Below are positions 57,978 to 64,000 of a DNA stretch of 64,000 nt, in pieces. Position numbers and translations under genes: made by a program. The notes under the pieces were generated by a model. It saw only the letters and a list, made by a program, of their open reading frames with translations, was not told the origin of the DNA and did not search any database. Position 1 is the stretch's first letter. Every line of letters begins with the position of its first letter. Source of the stretch: Anaerocolumna xylanovorans DSM 12503 (lineage in GTDB: Bacteria > Bacillota > Clostridia > Lachnospirales > Lachnospiraceae); NCBI RefSeq assembly GCF_900143645.1, contig NZ_FRFD01000003.1, forward strand, positions 682,001 to 746,000, given 5' to 3'.

Positions 57978-58388
57978 TTACAGCTCTCCATTTACAATTT
58001 TGCTGCTCAGAGTTTGTATGTTGATACGAATTGCCTCAATTACTTTTAAGAATTCATCATCGGGTTTTCCTGTCGGATCATCCAGCCCCCAGTCTTCACG
58101 ATGCTTACATGGCAGAAATGGGCATTGCACATTGCAGCCCATTGTTATTACGATATCCACAGGCGGTATATCATCCAACAATTTAGAGTATTGCGTCTGC
58201 TCCATATCAATGCCATAGAGCTGCTTCATAATGCGCACGGCATCTTGATTTATTTGAGGTTTGGTTTCCGTTCCGGCAGAGTAACTTTCAAAAACATCTG
58301 CCGCGAAGTGTTTGCCCAATGCCTCGGCAATTTGACTGCGGCAGGAATTGTGGACGCAGATAAATGCGGTTTTCGGTTTAGCGTTCAT
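57978..58388 (-). CDS. arsC: Arsenate reductase, thioredoxin-coupled LMW-phosphatase type
   Basis: 136 residues. The active-site P-loop CVHNSCRSQ (CX5R) lies near residue 11, and the resolving cysteines are in MGCNVQCPFLPCKHRED, followed by WGLDDPTGK. This is the Staphylococcus pI258 / Bacillus type, which reduces arsenate to arsenite using thioredoxin. It overlaps the end of the arsenite efflux gene by 11 bases and is the last gene of the ars operon. Confidence 0.93.
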   Translation of the reverse strand: MNAKPKTAFICVHNSCRSQIAEALGKHFAADVFESYSAGTETKPQINQDAVRIMKQLYGIDMEQTQYSKLLDDIPPVDIVITMGCNVQCPFLPCKHREDWGLDDPTGKPDDEFLKVIEAIRINIQTLSSKIVNGEL

Positions 58389-59466
58389 TTTGTACCCCTT
58401 TCTTTCGTGGTACGCCGTATTCGTCGAAGTACTTTCCTTTGAGATACAGAGACAGGCGGACCAGCAGGATCATTACCGGTACCTCAATAAGAGGCCCAAT
58501 GACAGCAGCAAACGCCTGACCGGAGCCAATTCCAAAAACAGCGACGGATACTGCGATGGCAAGCTCGAAATTGTTACTGGCTGCGGTAAAGGATAATGTT
58601 GCGGCCTGATCATAGTGGAATCCACTTTTATAGGAAATAAAAAAGCTGATCGTAAACATCAATACAAAGTAAATCAGCAGAGGAACCGCAATCCGTATAA
58701 CATCCAATGGCAATTGCACAATAAGATGTCCTTTGAGTATGAACATGATGATAATCGTGTAGAGTAGTGCAATCAGTGCAAGGGGCGAGATTTTCGGAAG
58801 AAAGGATTGGTTAAGCCATTCCTTGCCTTTGATGCGGATGATAGAAAAGCGTGTGACGATTCCGGCAGCAAAAGGAATTCCTAAATAGGTCAGAACACTT
58901 TTCGCTACCTCCCAAATAGAGACATGGACTGATTTTCCGCCCCAGGACAGGTGCAAAGTGTTGGGGATTATCGTAAGGAACAACCAGATGTAAATCGAGT
59001 AAAGTAAAATCTGAAAGAATGCATTCAGTGCGACCAATGCAGCACAATACTCATTGTCTCCCTTGGCAAGCGTGTTCCAGATAATCACCATAGCTATACA
59101 ACGGGCAAGTCCGATGACGATAATGCCGGCGGCATATTCCGGTTTGTCCGGTAAAAAAATGACAGCAAGCAAAAACATCAAGACCGGTCCAATAATCCAG
59201 TTCTGCAAGAGTGAAAAACTAAAAACCCGTTTATTGTTGGTCACCTTGCCAATTTCCTCATATTTTACTTTGATGAGCGGCGGGTACATCATCAGAATTA
59301 ATCCTACCGCAATGGGCCATGAGATGGTACCTGTACTAAGACTATTTATTGTGTTCGCTGCCGATGGAAAAAAGTTGCCCGCTGCAATGCCGACCGCCAT
59401 AGCAAGAAAAATCCATAACGTAAGAAAACGGTCTAAAAAAGATAGTTTGCCATCTGCTTTTTCCAA
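58378..59466 (-). CDS. acr3: Arsenite efflux transporter, ACR3 family
   Basis: 362 residues with about ten membrane segments. The family's conserved Cys sits in GLARCIAMV, and NEYCAALVALNAFFQ follows. It exports arsenite using the proton gradient. It begins with TTG at 59466; AGGAGGG lies 8 bases upstream and no in-frame ATG is close, so the TTG start is well supported. About 140 bases separate it from arsR. That gap holds an inverted repeat resembling the operator in front of arsR. Confidence 0.92.
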   Translation of the reverse strand: MEKADGKLSFLDRFLTLWIFLAMAVGIAAGNFFPSAANTINSLSTGTISWPIAVGLILMMYPPLIKVKYEEIGKVTNNKRVFSFSLLQNWIIGPVLMFLLAVIFLPDKPEYAAGIIVIGLARCIAMVIIWNTLAKGDNEYCAALVALNAFFQILLYSIYIWLFLTIIPNTLHLSWGGKSVHVSIWEVAKSVLTYLGIPFAAGIVTRFSIIRIKGKEWLNQSFLPKISPLALIALLYTIIIMFILKGHLIVQLPLDVIRIAVPLLIYFVLMFTISFFISYKSGFHYDQAATLSFTAASNNFELAIAVSVAVFGIGSGQAFAAVIGPLIEVPVMILLVRLSLYLKGKYFDEYGVPRKKGVQNER

Positions 59467-59546
59467 TTGTTTGCCCTCCTTTTATTAAAATCAATCTTTT
59501 GAACTGGAATTGCAATTGTTGACTTGGACTTTACCAAATAATTTCT

Positions 59547-59568
59547 CATATCGAAAAAAGTTGATATG
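59547..59568. promoter_or_regulatory. Second ArsR-operator-like inverted repeat
   Basis: CATATC (59547-59552) and GATATG (59563-59568) face each other across 10 bases in the arsR-acr3 gap. The half-site TTGATATG is shared with the operator upstream of arsR. It may allow separate control of acr3-arsC. No clear promoter was identified beside it. Confidence 0.35.
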
Positions 59569-59604
59569 TTGTGCCAAAGAAAAGCCATCGTAGGGATGAC
59601 TTTC

Positions 59605-59925
59605 TTAATTACAGCATTGGTCAGGCTGTTGCTCTGCATAAGGCGTGGTAATTTTCACTAAAAGTTCTTTTGTGTAGTTACTTCCGGATTCGCTTAAACG
59701 GTAATGCGTCCATTTACCTTCCTGCCTGCTTTCTACAATACCGGATTCGCATAAAATTCTCATATGATAAGACAAAGAAGATTGGCCTATATCCATCTCA
59801 TCTATTAAGATACAGGCACACTTTTCGCCGCTGCGCAAAAGCTCCAGGATTGCAAGGCGCTTTTCATCACAAAACGCTTTAAATACCCTGGCGTTTTTTT
59901 CGTATTCGTTTTCTATTTCTTTCAC
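59605..59925 (-). CDS. arsR: ArsR-family arsenic-responsive repressor
   Basis: 106 residues with a winged helix-turn-helix. KCACILIDEMDIGQSSLSYHM contains the CxC metalloid-sensing pair at the start of the recognition region, and the C-terminus ends QCCN with another Cys pair. Arsenite binding releases it from the operator. The only usable start is GTG at 59925. A GAGG lies directly against it, and the inferred transcript leader is only about 20 bases, so initiation is probably weak or near-leaderless. First gene of the arsR-acr3-arsC operon. Confidence 0.9.
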   Translation of the reverse strand: MKEIENEYEKNARVFKAFCDEKRLAILELLRSGEKCACILIDEMDIGQSSLSYHMRILCESGIVESRQEGKWTHYRLSESGSNYTKELLVKITTPYAEQQPDQCCN

Positions 59926-59930
59926 CTCAC

Positions 59931-59981
59931 ATCAAATATTTTTGATATGAACATTATATGTGTCAAATCAAATTTTGTCAA
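59931..59981 (-). promoter_or_regulatory. Consensus promoter and operator of the ars operon
   Basis: On the - strand there is a perfect TTGACA (59981-59976), a 17-base spacer and a perfect TATAAT (59958-59953). Immediately downstream, covering the expected transcription start, is the inverted repeat ATCAA-N6-TTGAT (59931-59946). A strong promoter capped by an ArsR-type operator fits tight repression lifted by arsenite. Confidence 0.85.
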
Positions 59982-60295
59982 TCTGAAAGAAGAAAAACAA
60001 TTTGGTTTCTCTTTCTTATTTTTAAACGCAATCTTTAGAAATTCTTTCATTTTATATGATGCTGTCTTTTATTTTTATCCGTTACAATTATAAAAAACAA
60101 AAAAGATGTTTTTTAACTACGTATTTACGAAAGGGGTTAAAATGGAACATATCAATGTACATGTAAGATGCTATAAAAAGTCGATTTTAAAAAGAAATTC
60201 ATCTACCGGTAATCTTGCCTTAAAGGCTTTCCCTTCTTTCTTAAAATGTTGTATAATAAGCCTGATTAAGAAAAAGAAAATGTCTGGGAGGAACT
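59982..60295 (+). promoter_or_regulatory. Intergenic region upstream of the second two-component system
   Basis: About 310 bases, AT-rich. A perfect -10 TATAAT lies at 60252-60257 without a convincing -35. GGGAGGA at 60287-60293 is the ribosome binding site of the regulator gene. A 74-codon frame (60106-60330) overlaps the regulator start and has no family resemblance, so it is not called. Confidence 0.4.
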
Positions 60296-61009
60296 ATGGA
60301 GGCTTATCGTATATTAGTGGTGGAAGATGACAGAGAAATCTTGGAGGGAATAGGGATATACCTTAAGAATCTTGGGTATGTGGTCTTTAAAGCGGAAAAC
60401 GGAAGAGAAGGGCTTTCCATAGTGGAAAAGGAGACTATCCATCTTGCCATTGTAGATATTATGATGCCGGGAATGGATGGCATTACCATGACCATGAAAA
60501 TCAGGGAAAAGTATGACTTTCCTATTATCATGCTGACAGCCAAATCCGAAGAGATTGATAAACTGACTGGCTTTCAATGCGGTGCAGATGACTATGTAAC
60601 AAAACCTTTTGCTCCCCTGGAGCTTTTGGCCAGGGTGAATTCCCATCTGCGCAGATATAGAAAGTATCTGGATGTCTTAAGTGATAAAGAGAAGACAGAG
60701 GAGAATGTATATATGGTGGGAGGGCTGGAGCTGAATGAGAATACCGTTACGTTAAGTGTGGACGGCAACCTGGTAAAGGTTACACCTCTGGAATTTAAGA
60801 TACTTGCCCTTTTGATGAAGAATCCTGGAAGAGTATTCTCAGCTGAGGAGATTTATGAAAAGGTCTGGAATGAGCGTGCGATAAATACGGATACCATTAT
60901 GGTACATATCCGTAATCTTCGGGAGAAAATCGAATATAACCCGAAGGACCCAAAATATTTAAAGGTGGTGTGGGGTGTTGGATACAAAATTGAAAAACAA
61001 CAGCGGTAG
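60296..61009 (+). CDS. OmpR/VanR-family response regulator
   Basis: 237 residues. The receiver domain has the acidic pair in VVEDD, the phospho-acceptor Asp in AIVDIMMPGMDG, the Thr in IMLTAKSE and the Lys in YVTKPF. The C-terminal winged helix (about 135-235) includes TPLEFKILALL, DTIMVHIRNLREKIE and VWGVGYKIEK. GGGAGGA precedes the ATG. It overlaps the following kinase gene by 35 bases, so the pair is translationally coupled. Confidence 0.92.
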   Translation: MEAYRILVVEDDREILEGIGIYLKNLGYVVFKAENGREGLSIVEKETIHLAIVDIMMPGMDGITMTMKIREKYDFPIIMLTAKSEEIDKLTGFQCGADDYVTKPFAPLELLARVNSHLRRYRKYLDVLSDKEKTEENVYMVGGLELNENTVTLSVDGNLVKVTPLEFKILALLMKNPGRVFSAEEIYEKVWNERAINTDTIMVHIRNLREKIEYNPKDPKYLKVVWGVGYKIEKQQR

Positions 61010-63248
61010 AAGAGGAGCCGGACTATTTATAAGTATAGTGATTCTCTCTCTTCTTGCATCAGCAGTCCTATTATTTTATAAACCGATTGTTGAGAATGCA
61101 AAAGGATTTATTGAGACTTCAAAATCGACCAGGGAAAAGGATTTGGAAAACTTAAAGGAATCCGAAGAGGATACTTTTCTGGAGAACTTATTTAAAAGCA
61201 ATTACGTATTAAAATGGGAACTGGAACGTCAGATAGATAATAAAAAGTATAGTGCAAGTGATATTTTTTCAAATAATACCGGAGTTTTTGATATTACTGA
61301 AAATACGGAAAATGCCGATCCAAATGACAGCTACGAAGCATTTAAAGATGATTTTAATGAGATGATGGACAGCTGGAATTATGAGTTTTTTTACACTACG
61401 CTGCCTAGTTACCAGCTTGAATATTATGTAGTGGACAATAAAACTGGAAATTATCTGACTAATACCGGAGCGAAGTTTTCAGCCTTGCTTAATGATAAAG
61501 AGGACGCCAAAAATATAAAAGACGGATATTATTTTTGTACTATGATGCAGTTTGATAAGGATGGGAATCTTAGTATACCTTATTTTCAAGGATTATCAAA
61601 TGAAAAGAAGAATGCCTACCTAAGCTTTAACCTGACACAGCAAATGGTCGACAGGAACTGGAATAATGCAGCCTGGTATGCCAGCAGAGTAAAGAGACTG
61701 GCAGGTATGACAGTTGTGTATGGTGTTAAATCGGCATCCCTTCTTCAAAGTGATTATTTAAGCCAGGAAGACTATATGAGCTACTGGGTAATAAATGAAG
61801 CTTACAATAGGGGGGGCGCTGTTTACCTCTATGCAGGCAGTTTCCTATTGGTTATGTTACTTGGATTTCTTCTTCCTGCCATTAAACCCTTAGGAATTGG
61901 AAAGGGAATAGAGGCTAAGGTTCCGGTAGAAATATGGGGTCTTGGAATGGCGTTTACCTTTGCAATATATGAAGAAGGAATTCTGACTCTTATAAAGGAA
62001 ACCGTAACAGGTGATGTATTTTTATTGAGTGGAAACCATATTTTTAACGAAGGAATTGCAAGCGCGGTAGTGAATGTCTTTAATATCCTGGTTTGGCTGT
62101 TTATATTCTTTGTCTGGTTTGCGGCAGCTCTTTCTATCCGGGAACTATTTATTAAAAAGCCGGTAAGATACTTAAAGGAAAATACGCTGACCTTTCGTTT
62201 CTTAGGTTGGGTTGGAAGAGTGACTAAAAGGGGATACCATTATGTGACCTCCTTTGATATGAGTAAGAAGGATAACAAAAAGCTTATTCTTCTCCTTGGC
62301 GGCAATCTCTTTCTCATGATACTGTTTTGCTCCATGTGGGGAGTGGGTATATTCGGGGCGATTATCTATACGGGAGTACTTTTCTATTTTATTAACAAGT
62401 ACAAGAAGAAGGTAACCGCTGATTATAAAGCCATAACGGAGGCAGCAGTCAGGATATCCGAGGGTAACTTAGAGGGGACAATAGATGAGGATTTAGGGAT
62501 ATTTAATCCTTTAAAAGAACAGCTCATGAAAGTACAGCAGGGATTTCGTAAGGCAGTGTTAGAGGAGACCAAGAGCCAGAAGATGAAAACAGAGCTGATT
62601 ACCAATGTATCCCATGATTTAAAGACTCCTCTGACGGCCATTATAACCTACGTGGATTTGTTAAAGGATAAGAATCTGACCGAGGAGCAGATTGATTCCT
62701 ATATTGAGACTTTAGACAGAAAGGCTCTCCGGCTTAAAATCCTTATTGAGGATCTGTTTGAAATGAGTAAGGCTGCCAGTAATACCATTGCCATGAACCC
62801 GGTAGAGGTGGATCTGACGGCATTGATAAAACAGCTCCATTTTGAGTTAAGTGACAGGATAGAAAAGGCGGATATTGACTTTAGGGCCCGAATTCCGGAA
62901 GAGAAGGTCGTTGCATGGCTTGACAGCGATAAGACTTACCGGATATTTGAAAATCTCCTTATAAATATGTGTAAATATACACTTCCAAATTCCAGAGCTT
63001 ATCTGGATATGGAGCTAAAGGAAAAAGAGGTGTTTGTCACTGTACGTAATATATCCCAGGCAGAACTGGATTTCTCAGGAGAGGAAATTGTGGAGCGTTT
63101 TGTAAGAGGAGATAAGGCGAGAAACTCGGAAGGATCCGGCCTCGGCCTTGCCATTGCCAAGAGCTTTACAGAACTTCAGGGAGGAACATTTCAGGTAATA
63201 ACGGATGGGGACTTATTCAAGGTAGTAGTTGGATTTAAGATACTCTAA
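60975..63248 (+). CDS. Large multi-pass sensor histidine kinase
   Basis: 757 residues from GTG 60975 (TTG 60978 is equally possible; AAAGGTGG lies about 6 bases upstream). A first membrane helix (about 15-35) is followed by an extracytoplasmic region of about 240 residues and then roughly five to six further helices between residues 280 and 480. A HAMP-like linker leads to the H-box NVSHDLKTPLTA, N-box IFENLLINMCKY and G2 GSGLGLAIAKSF. The sensor half matches no domain I can name. Similar large kinases pair with VanR-like regulators in Clostridia. A strong terminator follows, so the pair forms its own operon. Confidence 0.9.
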   Translation: MLDTKLKNNSGRRGAGLFISIVILSLLASAVLLFYKPIVENAKGFIETSKSTREKDLENLKESEEDTFLENLFKSNYVLKWELERQIDNKKYSASDIFSNNTGVFDITENTENADPNDSYEAFKDDFNEMMDSWNYEFFYTTLPSYQLEYYVVDNKTGNYLTNTGAKFSALLNDKEDAKNIKDGYYFCTMMQFDKDGNLSIPYFQGLSNEKKNAYLSFNLTQQMVDRNWNNAAWYASRVKRLAGMTVVYGVKSASLLQSDYLSQEDYMSYWVINEAYNRGGAVYLYAGSFLLVMLLGFLLPAIKPLGIGKGIEAKVPVEIWGLGMAFTFAIYEEGILTLIKETVTGDVFLLSGNHIFNEGIASAVVNVFNILVWLFIFFVWFAAALSIRELFIKKPVRYLKENTLTFRFLGWVGRVTKRGYHYVTSFDMSKKDNKKLILLLGGNLFLMILFCSMWGVGIFGAIIYTGVLFYFINKYKKKVTADYKAITEAAVRISEGNLEGTIDEDLGIFNPLKEQLMKVQQGFRKAVLEETKSQKMKTELITNVSHDLKTPLTAIITYVDLLKDKNLTEEQIDSYIETLDRKALRLKILIEDLFEMSKAASNTIAMNPVEVDLTALIKQLHFELSDRIEKADIDFRARIPEEKVVAWLDSDKTYRIFENLLINMCKYTLPNSRAYLDMELKEKEVFVTVRNISQAELDFSGEEIVERFVRGDKARNSEGSGLGLAIAKSFTELQGGTFQVITDGDLFKVVVGFKIL

Positions 63249-63279
63249 GAGCGGCAGGTTTCAATTAATTTGATTTTAT

Positions 63280-63321
63280 ATGTGCCTTAAAGGCTTTTTA
63301 AGCTTTTAAGGCACATTTTTT
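63280..63321 (+). terminator. Intrinsic terminator after the kinase gene
   Basis: Arms 63280-63296 and 63300-63316 pair over 17 bases with one G/T wobble and a TTT loop. A run of six T (63316-63321) follows at once. Confidence 0.9.
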
Positions 63322-63424
63322 ACCCATTCAACAATAAATATTCTATCAAAATAGTCATTTAAAGAAAAAATAGTAAATAATTAAAGCATATAGCGAATGA
63401 TATCAGAATTTACATGAAATTGTG

Positions 63425-63453
63425 TTGACAAATAAAAAAGCGATAGTTAAAAT
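63425..63453 (+). promoter_or_regulatory. Sigma-A-type promoter of the chemotaxis receptor
   Basis: TTGACA (63425-63430), a 17-base spacer and TAAAAT (63448-63453) lie 33 bases before the receptor start. A sigma-D (flagellar) motif was looked for and not found at proper spacing. Confidence 0.75.
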
Positions 63454-63486
63454 GAGATAAAATAAAAAAGGGTGAAAGGAGTTATT

Positions 63487-64000
63487 ATGAGGAAGACAAA
63501 GATATCCAAAAGAAAAATGGGAATAAAAGGGAAACTGATAACGATCCTTATTCCGGTGGTTGCCCTGTCAATTACAGGCCTTTTGACTATTACTTTTATG
63601 ACAGCCAGAAATATTATTCTCAATTACGGGAGCAATATAGTACGGTATCAGGCAGAGGCCAATGGAAGAGAGGTGGAAATCTGGTCAAGTAGTATTATAA
63701 GCAGTCTGGCAGAAATTAAAAATACATTGGAGTTCATGAATTTGGATGATGCGGAAACTATTCATTATTTGGCAACTACAATGGACAGGAATCCCAGCTT
63801 GCCTTTAGGGGTATACATAGGAACAGACAGTGGACAATTGCTGGATCCATCAGGATTTGTTCCCGGATCGGATTATGTTGTGACAGAAAGAGACTGGTAC
63901 AAGGAGGGGCTGCAAAAAGACAATTTTGCTTTCGGAGTTCCTTACGCAGATGCCGACACTGGTGAATACTGCATAACTGCTTCCGCCAGGCTTCATATAG
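63487..64000 (+). CDS. Methyl-accepting chemotaxis protein (partial, N-terminal)
   Basis: 171 residues before the right edge, translated by hand. AAAGGAG precedes the ATG. A basic N-terminus leads into one membrane helix (about 15-40), then an extracytoplasmic sensor whose RDWYKEGL and later PYADADTGEYCITASA are typical of dCache domains. HAMP and signalling domains would lie outside the window. It would sense small molecules such as amino acids and pass the signal to CheA. A diguanylate cyclase or kinase with a dCache sensor is the main alternative. Confidence 0.75.
   Translation, partial: MRKTKISKRKMGIKGKLITILIPVVALSITGLLTITFMTARNIILNYGSNIVRYQAEANGREVEIWSSSIISSLAEIKNTLEFMNLDDAETIHYLATTMDRNPSLPLGVYIGTDSGQLLDPSGFVPGSDYVVTERDWYKEGLQKDNFAFGVPYADADTGEYCITASARLHI

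Noticed and set aside
60106..60330. 74-codon + strand frame overlapping the second response regulator
   Set aside because: It runs into the regulator's coding start and over its promoter and ribosome binding site, and shows no family similarity.
1..64000. tRNA, rRNA, CRISPR arrays, insertion sequences, prophage genes
   Set aside because: Looked for by eye; no transposase or integrase frames, no spaced short direct repeats and no rRNA-like sequence were found. A tRNA scan was not possible, so small RNA genes cannot be fully excluded.

Overview
The window looks like chromosome of an anaerobic, low-GC Gram-positive bacterium of the Clostridia, most likely a Lachnospiraceae relative. This is inferred from the AT-rich sequence, AGGAGG-type ribosome binding sites, VanR/OmpR-type two-component systems and the gene families present. 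No database search was possible. The centre is one very large, apparently complete trans-AT polyketide / non-ribosomal peptide cluster, about 5.8 to 56.8 kb, all on the + strand. Ordinary housekeeping and stress genes flank it.

Left flank (1-5.25 kb): a leftward set consisting of a response regulator, a sensor kinase, an ABC ATPase and a truncated FtsX-like permease, then an AraC-type regulator divergent from a dihydrodipicolinate synthase gene. A 37-bp stem terminator closes this region. Cluster (5.4-56.8 kb), in order: a DAHP synthase lacking a regulatory domain, a SAP-like/DUF6434-type protein, a free-standing malonyl acyltransferase fused to a degenerate enoyl reductase, an O-methyltransferase, a cupin, four megasynthases of about 3190, 4370, 2800 and 4410 residues, and a PPTase fused to a metallo-beta-lactamase-fold hydrolase. 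Right flank (56.8-64 kb): DNA polymerase IV, a leftward arsR-acr3-arsC operon, a second two-component system and the start of a chemotaxis receptor.

The assembly line reads: [C remnant]-A(non-alpha-amino acid)-PCP-[Ser-less carrier]-KS-DH-KR-ACP-KS-ACP // Cy-Cy-A(Thr)-PCP-PCP-Ox-Ox-KS0-ACP-KS-[Ser-less carrier]-ACP-KS0-ACP // Cy-Cy-A(Thr)-PCP-PCP-Ox-Ox-KS0-ACP // C-A(Gly)-PCP-KS-DH-KR-ACP-KS-[Ser-less carrier]-KR-[MT-like]-ACP-TE(Cys). Only four of the eight ketosynthases look fit to elongate. Read that way, the line predicts an acyl (probably aryl) starter, one malonate reduced to an alkene, a methyloxazole from Thr, one malonate left as a ketone, a second methyloxazole, Gly, and two malonates at the end. 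That is the skeleton order I recall for siphonazole, the bis-methyloxazole metabolite of Herpetosiphon. The DAHP synthase (aromatic precursor supply) and the O-methyltransferase (aryl methoxy group) fit the same reading, as does the absence of any step needing an enoyl reductase. The product assignment is an inference.

Unusual points: a starter A domain lacking Asp235; tandem Cy, PCP and Ox domains in both oxazole modules; Ser-less carrier-like inserts in post-KS linkers; an enoyl reductase lacking its active-site His; a terminal thioesterase with a Cys nucleophile; the PPTase-hydrolase fusion with an internal ribosome binding site; and three consecutive hairpins just before the first megasynthase gene. 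No tRNA, rRNA, CRISPR array, insertion sequence or prophage gene was seen.
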